Part shown: positions 17,534-26,940 of the stretch, piece by piece
Numbering within the stretch: the first letter of the stretch is position 1
Layout: the number at the start of each line of letters is the position of its first letter
Origin: Methylobacter sp.
Lineage (GTDB): Bacteria > Pseudomonadota > Gammaproteobacteria > Methylococcales > Methylomonadaceae
Direction of reading: 5' to 3'
Assembly: GCA_030684815.1 (NCBI GenBank)
Contig: JAUXXQ010000054.1
Span: 1 to 64,000, forward strand
Length of the DNA stretch: 64,000 bases
Made by a program: the position numbers and the translations under genes
The notes under the pieces: generated by a model
Seen by the model: the letters and a program-made list of their open reading frames with translations, nothing else
What the model was told of the DNA's origin: nothing
Database searches by the model: none

Positions 17534-18763
17534 TTAATAATCTCTGATACTGGAAATAAGCTGATTCTTTGTATTCTCAGCTCCTTTGCGCTTGAGTTTG
17601 TTTTTCCTTGTCGCTCCCTGTTTATGCAACCAGCGAATAACACCCGTCACATAAAGCACTAAGGGAATCAGCCCTGAAATTAAAATAATAAGCTGCCCGG
17701 TAAAGCCGAAAGCTTCGCCGCTATGTAACGGATAAAGCCATTCTACAAAGATGTCGCCTGCGCTACGGCTATTACCCGTCCGCTCGTGGATGATTGCCCC
17801 GCTGTATTGATCGATCCAAAGGCGTCGATACGGGGATTTTCTATTAACTTCATCGACCTCCCGCTTACCGACGACATAAACACCCCGTTCATTCGCCGGA
17901 TAACCGATCCATCGATAGTCGCCACCCGGAAAACGCGCATCGGCAATAGCAGTGACTTCGGCTAAACTTATCCGCTTTTTATCGCCCTTGGGGACGACAC
18001 TTTGGCAGATCGGATAAGGCTCGGTTACCGGTGAAAAAACGCCCACCAAGCCCCGTCCATATTCAGGAAAAATCATATAGACGCCGGACAGCGCCAAAAA
18101 CAAAAGGACGACTGAGCTATAAAAACCGAATGTTTTGTGTAAATCGAAGTTGAATCGTTCGGCGCTTGCGTTGCTTTTAATCGTCAAAGCCTTTTTGAGC
18201 TTACCGGGACTAGGCCACCATAAAATCAAACCAGTTAATAGTAAAAACACTAAAACCAGACCGATTAACCCCATGATAGTCATCCCCGTCGGCCCTATAG
18301 CCAAGCTGTAGTGCAAACGAAGCACCACATCCATTAACGGCCCCCGCCAACCGCGCGCAAAATCGACCTTGAGGCGTTGTCCGCTAACCTCGCCGGTATA
18401 GGGATTGATAAATATCTGGTGACTTTCAGAATGATCCGAATTCGGCGAAGGCTGTTCAAACCATAACTCGAAAGCCAATCCTGAATGCCTGGGAAAAGCC
18501 AAGCTGAGCGCATTGCCGTTGGCCGGCAATGCGCTCAAACCCGATGCGACAAGCACATCCAGCGGCAAATAGCTTTTTTCCTTGTTGCCTGAAACAGTCA
18601 TGAGTTTGCTGTTTAACCGCTCATCCAGCGGAAACTCAAACGCCAGCAAGCTACCGGTGAGTCCAACCAAAACAAACACCGCGCCGACAACCAGCCCAAG
18701 GTACAGATGCACCTTGAGCCAAAGTTTACGACGCGATTTAAGTGTTAAATCCATAAGATACAA
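17534..18763 (-). CDS. PepSY-associated transmembrane protein (siderophore-locus iron reductase type)
   Basis: 409 residues with four membrane segments: about 17-42 (LYLGLVVGAVFVLVGLTGSL), 155-182 (MTIMGLIGLVLVFLLLTGLI), 208-232 and 355-380. The opening RKLWLKVHLYLG and the central RLHYSL and NFDLHKTFGFY give the conserved His residues of this family. PepSY_TM proteins next to TonB receptors (FoxB, PiuB and FpvG-like) are thought to reduce or help release iron from siderophores at the inner membrane. It lies 44 bases after the receptor gene and is surely co-transcribed with it. Confidence 0.87.
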   Translation of the reverse strand: MYLMDLTLKSRRKLWLKVHLYLGLVVGAVFVLVGLTGSLLAFEFPLDERLNSKLMTVSGNKEKSYLPLDVLVASGLSALPANGNALSLAFPRHSGLAFELWFEQPSPNSDHSESHQIFINPYTGEVSGQRLKVDFARGWRGPLMDVVLRLHYSLAIGPTGMTIMGLIGLVLVFLLLTGLILWWPSPGKLKKALTIKSNASAERFNFDLHKTFGFYSSVVLLFLALSGVYMIFPEYGRGLVGVFSPVTEPYPICQSVVPKGDKKRISLAEVTAIADARFPGGDYRWIGYPANERGVYVVGKREVDEVNRKSPYRRLWIDQYSGAIIHERTGNSRSAGDIFVEWLYPLHSGEAFGFTGQLIILISGLIPLVLYVTGVIRWLHKQGATRKNKLKRKGAENTKNQLISSIRDY

Positions 18764-18807
18764 ATTCGGATTACGAAAAACAGTAACCTAACGTAGCGGG
18801 TAACACA

Positions 18808-21312
18808 TCAATACTCAATCTTAATCGAACCCATAAACGTGCGTGGCGCGCCGTATGAACTTAGCCCATTTGATTGCGTGCTGGCGGTGTAGGTCTTGTC
18901 GAGCAGATTATCGACGTTAAGTTGGGTAGTGAGACGGGAGGCTCCAACTTTCCATAACTTACTTACCATCAGATTGGCTGTTACATAACCGGGAGCTTGC
19001 GCCGTTTCGGTATAACCGATTTCACGCTGACCCACCGCTTGCGCTCCTGCGCCGACTTTTAGCCCATGCAAAAGCGACTGTTGAAACTCGTAGGTTGTCC
19101 ATAGGCTGCCATTATTCACCGGCGCATTATGCAGGCGCATACCGTCCATTCCGGCGCCAGCGCTGCCCTTAAGGGTCTTTGCAAAAGGCGTGTAAGCATA
19201 GGCGCCGATAATGTTCCATCCAGGGAGGATTTCACCCGTCAAATCAAACTCGATCCCCCGGCTTTCGGCCTCCCCAATCGCCAGCGTAGTCCGTGGATCC
19301 ACCTGAACCGGCACATTTTGTTTTTTCAGGTCGAAATAAGCGATAGTGCCGCTAAAACGGCCATCGAACAGTTCGGTCTTGATGCCTGTCTCCCATTGTT
19401 GACCGGTTTGCGGCGGGAGCGGTATCGCTGTCCAAAAATTATTCGCCGCGCCAAAATTTTCAGTATAACTACCATAGAGCGATAGCTCGGGTATAGGCTG
19501 CCATACTAAACCGCCGCGCGGCGAGACTTGGTCATAGCTGGAATCTTTAACCGGACCTCCATCAGGGCCGATGCTGGTTCCGGAAGTCTCGGCATTATCA
19601 TAACGCAAGCCGGCTAAAAGATGGACGTGATAAGGCAGCTCGACTTGATCTTGCGCATAAAGACCAAACCAAGGTAATGAGAAATTTTGGGTGGAAACGG
19701 CAGCAGGTAAAATTGTCGGTGCGCCTGCCTGATGAACAGGAGTATAGAGATTAGACGTATCACGGGTAGCAAAGGTAAAACCTGCCATTGTCGACCGATA
19801 ATCGGAACGATAGTAATCGCCGCCCACTAATAAAGTATGCTTGGCAAAAGCTGTATTGAATTTCCCGGTCAGTTCCAGTGCGTTAAAAAAGTTATGTTGG
19901 TAATCGTCGCCGTCCGTGTTTTGAGCGAAGAAAGCACGGTTAACATCCCCTGTTGCAGAAGCGCTTCCAGGACCGCCGCCGGGCGCCAACCTACCCGACA
20001 TGGTTAAAACGTGGTTGCTGAAATTGAAGCGATGGCGCAGTTTCCAGGCATCGTTAAAGGCATGTTCGGTATTTAAAGACACCATCGTATATTCGTCTTC
20101 TTGAAGATTCCACGGATCGCCCAAATTCCGTTCGCGCGGAATATTGGCTGGGCGATTACCCAATAAAGGCACCATACCGCGGCCATTTTCTTTAATGTCG
20201 CTGTACTCGACTTTCAAGGTCGAGGTGGTTTGGTCGGAAATATTCCAACGCAAGCTCGGCGCAACGAAGATACGTTCATCGCTGCCGAATTCCTGAAAGG
20301 TGTTATTGGTTTGATAGCCCAGATTAAAACGATAGGCGAGGTCTTTGTTCGCAGTCAGCGGGCCTGTGGCATCGACATTGGTGCGATACAAATCGAAGGA
20401 ACCGAATTGCTGGCTTAAGCTGTAGTAAGGTGTATCCAGCGGCTGCTTGGTAACGAAATTAATGAGTCCGCCGGGCTCAGTTCGCCCGTACAGTATTGAA
20501 CCAGGGCCTTTCAAAACTTCTACCCGCTCCACGTTGGCGAGATCTTCGGTATGCGCCCACTGGCTCTGATTCTTATAGCCGTCTCTGTAAACATTGTAGT
20601 TGCCGAAACCGCGCAGAAAAAACGTCCCAGCTCCGCCTACACCGCTGACCGCGCCACTGACGTTTCTTAACACCTGATCGACGGTGATGGCTTGCTGATC
20701 TTTCATCACTTGCCGCGACACCACTTTTACCGACACCGGTGTCTGCATAAGCGGCGTGTCGGTTTTGGTCGCAGTAACGGCGTTGGTGATTTTATAGTCC
20801 TTGTTATCAGGAGCATTCACGTCTTTAACCGAGCTTCCCGTCACCGTCATCGCTTTTAACGTGGTTGTAGCTGTTTCCGGAGGTTGCGACGCCGAAGTAT
20901 TTTCTTTCACCGCCAGCGCAATCGCATCGTTACCCGTATGACGATAAGTAATGCCGGAACCGCCTAAAAGTTTTTGTAAAGCCTGATCGGTGGTGTAACT
21001 GCCGGAGAGCGGCTTGGACTTAATATCTTTAACTAAAGCGGCCGGATAGCTCAATTGGTTTCCGGTTGTTTCCGAAAAAGCAACCAATGACGCTGCCATA
21101 TTCTGGCCTGGAATATTAAAGTTAAAAACTTTTGAATTTCCATCGACCTCTGCGTGTCCCGGAAGCGCATGGCATAACATTAAGATAAAAACAGCGCTAA
21201 AAAAACAGGTCTTAATTTTTCGATCTACCCGAATTGCAGACACCTCTTCAAAATTAGACTCTCGTCCCCCCAAAACTAACGGTCTACAGCTATGAATAAC
21301 AGTGTGCATCAT
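18808..21312 (-). CDS. TonB-dependent siderophore receptor with signalling (STN) domain, FecA/FpvA type
   Basis: About 834 residues from ATG 21312, which has GAGAG upstream; a TTG at 21363 is less likely. A signal peptide ends near GHAEVDG. The secretin/TonB short N-terminal signalling domain follows (FNIPGQNMAASLVAFSETTG through LLGGSGITYRHTG), then the plug (TPVSVKVVSRQVMKDQQA, VLKGPGSILYGRTEPGGLIN) and a 22-strand barrel ending in Tyr (FMGSIKIEY). The signalling domain means the loaded receptor informs a FecR, here the gene at 5757, which acts on the FecI at 13041. The gene follows the last NRPS gene (stop at 21496) on the same strand, so it is the natural importer of the metal-loaded product. 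Confidence 0.95.
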   Translation of the reverse strand: MMHTVIHSCRPLVLGGRESNFEEVSAIRVDRKIKTCFFSAVFILMLCHALPGHAEVDGNSKVFNFNIPGQNMAASLVAFSETTGNQLSYPAALVKDIKSKPLSGSYTTDQALQKLLGGSGITYRHTGNDAIALAVKENTSASQPPETATTTLKAMTVTGSSVKDVNAPDNKDYKITNAVTATKTDTPLMQTPVSVKVVSRQVMKDQQAITVDQVLRNVSGAVSGVGGAGTFFLRGFGNYNVYRDGYKNQSQWAHTEDLANVERVEVLKGPGSILYGRTEPGGLINFVTKQPLDTPYYSLSQQFGSFDLYRTNVDATGPLTANKDLAYRFNLGYQTNNTFQEFGSDERIFVAPSLRWNISDQTTSTLKVEYSDIKENGRGMVPLLGNRPANIPRERNLGDPWNLQEDEYTMVSLNTEHAFNDAWKLRHRFNFSNHVLTMSGRLAPGGGPGSASATGDVNRAFFAQNTDGDDYQHNFFNALELTGKFNTAFAKHTLLVGGDYYRSDYRSTMAGFTFATRDTSNLYTPVHQAGAPTILPAAVSTQNFSLPWFGLYAQDQVELPYHVHLLAGLRYDNAETSGTSIGPDGGPVKDSSYDQVSPRGGLVWQPIPELSLYGSYTENFGAANNFWTAIPLPPQTGQQWETGIKTELFDGRFSGTIAYFDLKKQNVPVQVDPRTTLAIGEAESRGIEFDLTGEILPGWNIIGAYAYTPFAKTLKGSAGAGMDGMRLHNAPVNNGSLWTTYEFQQSLLHGLKVGAGAQAVGQREIGYTETAQAPGYVTANLMVSKLWKVGASRLTTQLNVDNLLDKTYTASTQSNGLSSYGAPRTFMGSIKIEY

Positions 21313-21381
21313 GTTTCTCTCATCATGAGTATTATGTAAAAAGTGCTTTATTTTTGTGTTCAAGAGGGGGACGATTAAGCG

Positions 21382-21418
21382 TAGGTATTACCTCACATTA
21401 TTCTGCGATAAATACCTA
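21382..21418. promoter_or_regulatory. Inverted repeat upstream of the receptor gene
   Basis: TAGGTATT (21382-21389) and AATACCTA (21411-21418) are exact complements with 21 bases between. They lie 70 bases before the receptor start and after the last NRPS gene. They could be an operator or a weak attenuator. No poly-T follows, so a terminator is unlikely. Confidence 0.35.
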
Positions 21419-21495
21419 TGCCAATCGAAGACACTTTAACCTTGTCAATTGACGGTATTACAGACACTCGCACTACCCTGCCTTGTTCCGATAAT

Positions 21496-24400
21496 TCATG
21501 ATGATGCCCGGCTATTTTGCAAAATGTCGGCCAGACGGTTATGCAGTTGTTGATTCTTGATAATATCCATATGGTTGCCTTCAATTTCCTCGTTAACAAC
21601 GGCGCCGGTAGTATATAAACGCCAATCTTCAGGTATCTGCCCATGCCTTTTTAAGGTGTCGCTCGCCCACCATGCATAAAGCGGCGCTTTGATAATGCCC
21701 CATTGATGCGCGCTCATTAATCTGAGTGAATTCTCGGCCACGATAAATTGCAGCTTCATCAGCGCGACGGGCAAATTACGATGAAGGCAACCCTGCCTGG
21801 TCGCCCATAAGATGACTTGTTCCAACTGTTCATCAACGGGGAGCGTTGAAAGAAAATCCTGGAATTCCTCTCGTGTATTGGCATCTATTTGATCGAAAGC
21901 CTGACGCTCGGCAGGATTGAGATAACGTGCATAACGCGTTAGCAGGTCTGAATTCAGGTCTGCTTTAGCCAATGAATTAATCCGGGTATCCAAGAGTCCG
22001 ACAAAGGCCACCTCATGGCCCCGGCTCTCTAGTATTTGCGTAATAATCAGGGCGATAGTGCCGCCCATCGACCATCCCAGCAGATAATACGGACCTTCCG
22101 GCTGATGTTTTAAGATGGCCTGAACATAATACTCGGCGGCATCAATAAACGACTCGTACTGTCTTGTAGGATTAAGCAATAAACTGCGCGAATCTATGCC
22201 GTAAACCGGTTGTTCATGATTCATTCCTTGGGCCAAGGTCTTATATTCAAAGACATAACCGCCCGGATCGATGCAGTAAAGCGGAGCGCGCGTCCCGGCG
22301 CTTTTCAGCGTAACCAGCGGCGATGAGACAGCGGCGGTCTCATCGGCCAATAACTTAGCGAATTCCTCAATGGTCGGTGCCTGGAACAAAGCAATCAAAT
22401 CCAGGTTACCGCCGAGTACCGACTGAATGGTGTGAGCTAATGTCACAGCCAATAAGGAATTCCCGCCTAATTCAAAAAAATTATCGTGAATACCTATTCG
22501 ATTAACATTCAATATCTCAGCCCATATACCGGTCAAAATTTCTTCTGTTTGGGTACGCGGGGCGACATATTGTTTTTGCAGCTGCACGCTTAAATCAAGC
22601 GCCGGCAAGGCTTTGCGATCGACCTTACCGCTGGCGGTTAACGGCAAAGCGTCCAAGAAGGCAAAATGCGACGGCACCATATAGCTGGGCAGTTTTTCTT
22701 GCAGTAGTCCCTGTAGTCGAGCTTTTATATCTTGATGCATTCTTCCTTGAAGGGGATTATTCGCATAGACATCCCGACGCTTGTAATCGTCACTTTCATT
22801 TACGCTCCATTTCATGAGTTTTGTTGTTGACGAATAATTACCAAGACATACCAAATCGAAACTGCCGTTTCCTGAGCCATTCGCCCAACTGATTTCAATG
22901 GTATAAGGAAGATCCAGGCTCAAATTCCATAAATCTTCAGGATCGACGCCTGTCGACTGACAAGCAACCAAGCTTTTTTGCCAGTCATTAACAGTCTGGG
23001 GAGATTTCATGCCGTCAAGTAATTCAAAAGCATAAACTTCATGCATTACACGCGCATTTGGGATGTTTTTTATGGCTAAAATTTCCGGCATCCGCTCCGT
23101 CAGTATTTGGCGCAGCTTTAACAGCGTTAATTTTTCCGCTGTCCAGTCTATCCAGTTTAAATCTCCCAAATCGTCGGTTTGCGTATCTATATGCAGCACA
23201 ACATCGTAACGAAACTGAGTCATCTCATTCCTGAAGCGGCCCCGTTTCGGCAGTATTTCCACATAACTTATTTCCGGAATCTGCGCTTTAAGCCCCAAGA
23301 AAAAATGAGGATCGATAACGAGCTCTTCCTCTTTAGTTTGGTATCCGTAGATACGCTGTTTAAGTTCCGCAATAGCCATTGAAGCCGGTGCCTGTTGCAA
23401 TTCAACGGCAACATAAAACGGGTAAAGCAAGGCCAGATTACGGACATCGCCTATAAACAGCCGACCGCCCGGTATTATCGAGCGTATAGCGCCTTTCAAC
23501 ACCTCGGTCAGATAGTCGGCGGTAGGGAAATATTGCACCACAGAATTAATAACCACCGTATCGAATGATTTTTCGGCAATTGCCGTAAAATCATTGGCCG
23601 GTTGATTTAGCGTTTGGACATGGGACATGTCTTGCCCGAAACTATCCAGCTGTGATTGTATATAACTTAAAGCCCTCAGAGAGAAATCGGTGCAGACATA
23701 CCGGTCGCAATAAGGGGCAACACGAAACAATAACAGCCCTCCCCCGCAACCGATTTCTAAAACACTATGCGGCTGAAAACGGTTGATCCGCTTGACGGTA
23801 TTATCCAGCCATTCATACATTTCATCTTCCGGTATCGACAAGCCCGTGTAACTGCTATTCCAGCCGGCAAAATTGGCCCCTGCCTCCAGCACAGTTTCCT
23901 TATCGTAAGTCAGCTCCCATAGCATTTGCCATTGACTGACCTGCTCTCCCGATATATTGCTCCGGAATCCTTCGTCATCCGGGTTTTGGTTTATCCGCTC
24001 AGGCACCACATAAGTCACTAAGCGTTTATCGCCGGGAATGTCCTCTCGCGCCAGTACGACAACTTCTTTCACTTCCGGGCTTTGCATCAGCAGCGACTCG
24101 ATTTCGCCCAACTCGATCCTGACCCCCCGGATTTTAACTTGATGATCGATACGGCCTGCATACTCTATGTCGCCGTTGCCCAGGTAACGGGTCAGGTCGC
24201 CGGTTTTGTATAAGCGGCTTCCCGGTGCGCCAAACGGATTCGGAATGAATTTTTCCGCAGTCAAATCGGGCCGATTAAGATAACCTCTGGCCAGGCCGAT
24301 CCCGCCGATATGCAGCTCCCCCAGTGCGCCAACGGGAACCGGGTTTAATTGCTTGTCCAATATATAAAGCGAGATATTGGCGATAGGTCGCCCGATAGGT

Positions 24401-26940
24401 ATCGAATCATCCGTTTTATCCGGCACACAGAACCATGCGCTCACATCCACGGACGCTTCGGTCGGCCCGTAAAGATTATGGAGTTGCGCGGCTGATTTTT
24501 CATAAAACCGCCGGACGACATCCGCCGGTAGCGCTTCCCCGCTACAAATGACCCGTTTTAATGATGTACAGTGTTCTACGCCGGGCGTGTCGACAAACGC
24601 TTGCAGCATGGACGGAACAAAATGAAGGGTACTGATCTGATGCTCAACAATCATGTTCATCATAGCGATGCTGTCCTTGTGCTGCTCCGGCCCGGCTACG
24701 AACAGACAGGCACCTGTCATTAACGGCCAGAAAAACTCCCAGACCGAGACATCGAAACTGAACGGCGTTTTTTGCAGAACCCGGTCCATTTCATTCAAGC
24801 CATACTGTTCCTGCATCCACTGCAAACGGTTCAAAATTCCCTGATGGGGTACGCCTACCCCTTTCGGCTGCCCCGTCGAACCCGAGGTATAAATACAATA
24901 AGCCAGATTCTCCGGCATGATCGCTACAACAGGGTTTGTTGCCGGTTCACCGGCGACTTCATGCCATTGCGTATCCAGGCAGAGAATTTTGGTCGAACAT
25001 ACCGCGAGTTTATTGAGCAAACTTGCCTGACTCAGAACTATCGGCGCATTGACATCGGTTATCATAAAATCGAGCCGATCCTGAGGATAGCCTGGGTCCA
25101 ACGGCACATAAGCCCCGCCCGCCTTGAGAATGCCCATCAGCCCAACGATCATTTCCAATGAGCGCTCAACACAAAGCCCTACCAAAACATCCGGTCCAAC
25201 CCCTTTCGCCCGCAAATAATGCGCTAACTGATTAGCTCTGGCGTTAAGTTCGAAATAGCTTAGCGACCGATCTTCAAAGACTACCGCAGCCGCATTCGGC
25301 ATTTGCGCCGCCCGGTCTTCAAAAAGTTGGGGAATGTATTTACCCCGCGGGTAATTGACCGCCGTATCGTTCCAGTCAATCAGGATGTGTTGCTGTTCTT
25401 TTTGCGTCAACATCGGCAATTCAGACAGACGTGCTTGCGGCCGGTTTACGATACCTTGCAATAAAACCAAATAGTGTTCGGCTAATCGACTGATCGTACT
25501 GTGATCTAATAAATCAACGTTATATTCAAAGGTACACTCCAACGCCCCTGCTCTTTCAGTCATAAAAAGCGTTAGATCAAACTTGGTGGTGGTATTTTCA
25601 TCATCCATTGAATTGATTTGCAAGCCCGATAGCTTCAACGAACTTTGCGGCGTGTTCTGCAACACGAACAACACCTGAAATAAAGGGTTGAAACTCATAT
25701 TCCGTTCGGGCTGCAAGGCCTCGACCACTTGCTCAAAAGGCAAGTCCTGATGGCTCTGGGCGTCCAGAACTGTTTGCCTGATTTGGTCGAGTAAAACATT
25801 AAATTGCGGATCGCCCGACAAGTCGGAACGTAACACCAGGGTATTCACAAAAAAGCCGATCAAGTCTTCGATTTCCAAACGATTACGATTAGCAATCGGT
25901 GTGCCGATCGACAAATCCTGTTGATGGCTGTAGCGGAACAACAACACATTAAACGAGGCCAGCAAGGTCATGAATAAGGTGACATCATGGCTTCTGCTTA
26001 AAAGATGGAGTTTTTCGGATAGCGCAAGCGGTACCGTAAACCGATAATTGGCGCCGCAATAACTCATTATTCCCGGCCTGATACGGTCGGTCGGTAACTC
26101 ATGCAGTTTCGGCGCGCCCTCCAGTTGCTTCCGCCAATAATCCGTCTGCCCTTGCAAAACGTCGCCGACTAACCACTGGCGTTGCCAATAAACAAAATCG
26201 GCATATTGAATCGCCGGATCCTTCAATGGTGATGCGTTGCCCTGACTGAAGGCTTCATAAATCGAACCGAATTCACGAATCAGTAGCGATGACGACCAAC
26301 CGTCAGAAATAATGTGATGCAAGATGACCAACAGGACGCATTCATGCTTATCCGCTTCATTGGATAACGTAAGCAGGCTCACTCGTATCAAAGGCCCGGT
26401 TGATAATTCAAACGGGCGTGACGCTTCCCGATGACATAAATCCAGTAATATGGTTTGACGCGAGGGTTCGGGTAAAGCGGTTAAATCCGTGCGCGTCACC
26501 GGAACTAAAAGCCGGGGGGCAATCGTTTGCTCCGCTTGTCCATTCGTCGTGATAAAAGTCGTCCGTAAATTTTCGTGCCGACGCACGATTTCGTTAAGAC
26601 TTTGCTCCAAAGCCGCATCATTCAACTCGCCGCTTAAACGCACTGCAACCGGTATATTGTAAAAAGCATTGCCCGGTTCCAGCTGATCCAGAAACCATAA
26701 GCGTTGCTGCGCATAAGAAAGAGGAATGGGCTGAGTGCGCAATACCGGGATTATCGGCGTACGGCCGTGCTTTCCGGCCAGCGAAAGCAGTTCTATCAAC
26801 TCCTTTTTTTGGGCTTTGAGTTGAGCTTTAACGTTATCGGATAATGCGTTTTTAGGGGCTTTGCATTTTAAAGCATCGCCTTCGGCATAAAGATGGACAT
26901 TCAAATCGCGTAACGTAGCCAGCAATTCAGTTAACATCAT
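21496..26940 (-). CDS. NRPS, terminal module: docking-C-A(Ser)-N-methyltransferase-T-thioesterase
   Basis: 1814 residues. TubC-like docking region 1-55. L-C-L type condensation domain about 70-505 (HHIISDG 208-214). Adenylation domain from about 530 (YTSGSTGQPKG, FDVSVWEFF, HNLYGPTEAS). A methyltransferase is inserted before the last A motifs (about 995-1290: SGEQVSQWQMLWELTY, LEIGCGGGLLLF), typical of NRPS N-methyltransferases. Then LTASGKVDRK (A10), a carrier domain LGGNSLL with Ser about 1495, and a thioesterase about 1550-1805 (GWSMGG, Ser about 1624; NHMDI, His about 1790). My reading of the specificity code is DVWHISLVDK, serine. It would add N-methyl-Ser and release the product, possibly by macrolactonisation. 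The start overlaps the previous gene by four bases. Confidence 0.93.
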   Translation of the reverse strand: MMLTELLATLRDLNVHLYAEGDALKCKAPKNALSDNVKAQLKAQKKELIELLSLAGKHGRTPIIPVLRTQPIPLSYAQQRLWFLDQLEPGNAFYNIPVAVRLSGELNDAALEQSLNEIVRRHENLRTTFITTNGQAEQTIAPRLLVPVTRTDLTALPEPSRQTILLDLCHREASRPFELSTGPLIRVSLLTLSNEADKHECVLLVILHHIISDGWSSSLLIREFGSIYEAFSQGNASPLKDPAIQYADFVYWQRQWLVGDVLQGQTDYWRKQLEGAPKLHELPTDRIRPGIMSYCGANYRFTVPLALSEKLHLLSRSHDVTLFMTLLASFNVLLFRYSHQQDLSIGTPIANRNRLEIEDLIGFFVNTLVLRSDLSGDPQFNVLLDQIRQTVLDAQSHQDLPFEQVVEALQPERNMSFNPLFQVLFVLQNTPQSSLKLSGLQINSMDDENTTTKFDLTLFMTERAGALECTFEYNVDLLDHSTISRLAEHYLVLLQGIVNRPQARLSELPMLTQKEQQHILIDWNDTAVNYPRGKYIPQLFEDRAAQMPNAAAVVFEDRSLSYFELNARANQLAHYLRAKGVGPDVLVGLCVERSLEMIVGLMGILKAGGAYVPLDPGYPQDRLDFMITDVNAPIVLSQASLLNKLAVCSTKILCLDTQWHEVAGEPATNPVVAIMPENLAYCIYTSGSTGQPKGVGVPHQGILNRLQWMQEQYGLNEMDRVLQKTPFSFDVSVWEFFWPLMTGACLFVAGPEQHKDSIAMMNMIVEHQISTLHFVPSMLQAFVDTPGVEHCTSLKRVICSGEALPADVVRRFYEKSAAQLHNLYGPTEASVDVSAWFCVPDKTDDSIPIGRPIANISLYILDKQLNPVPVGALGELHIGGIGLARGYLNRPDLTAEKFIPNPFGAPGSRLYKTGDLTRYLGNGDIEYAGRIDHQVKIRGVRIELGEIESLLMQSPEVKEVVVLAREDIPGDKRLVTYVVPERINQNPDDEGFRSNISGEQVSQWQMLWELTYDKETVLEAGANFAGWNSSYTGLSIPEDEMYEWLDNTVKRINRFQPHSVLEIGCGGGLLLFRVAPYCDRYVCTDFSLRALSYIQSQLDSFGQDMSHVQTLNQPANDFTAIAEKSFDTVVINSVVQYFPTADYLTEVLKGAIRSIIPGGRLFIGDVRNLALLYPFYVAVELQQAPASMAIAELKQRIYGYQTKEEELVIDPHFFLGLKAQIPEISYVEILPKRGRFRNEMTQFRYDVVLHIDTQTDDLGDLNWIDWTAEKLTLLKLRQILTERMPEILAIKNIPNARVMHEVYAFELLDGMKSPQTVNDWQKSLVACQSTGVDPEDLWNLSLDLPYTIEISWANGSGNGSFDLVCLGNYSSTTKLMKWSVNESDDYKRRDVYANNPLQGRMHQDIKARLQGLLQEKLPSYMVPSHFAFLDALPLTASGKVDRKALPALDLSVQLQKQYVAPRTQTEEILTGIWAEILNVNRIGIHDNFFELGGNSLLAVTLAHTIQSVLGGNLDLIALFQAPTIEEFAKLLADETAAVSSPLVTLKSAGTRAPLYCIDPGGYVFEYKTLAQGMNHEQPVYGIDSRSLLLNPTRQYESFIDAAEYYVQAILKHQPEGPYYLLGWSMGGTIALIITQILESRGHEVAFVGLLDTRINSLAKADLNSDLLTRYARYLNPAERQAFDQIDANTREEFQDFLSTLPVDEQLEQVILWATRQGCLHRNLPVALMKLQFIVAENSLRLMSAHQWGIIKAPLYAWWASDTLKRHGQIPEDWRLYTTGAVVNEEIEGNHMDIIKNQQLHNRLADILQNSRASS

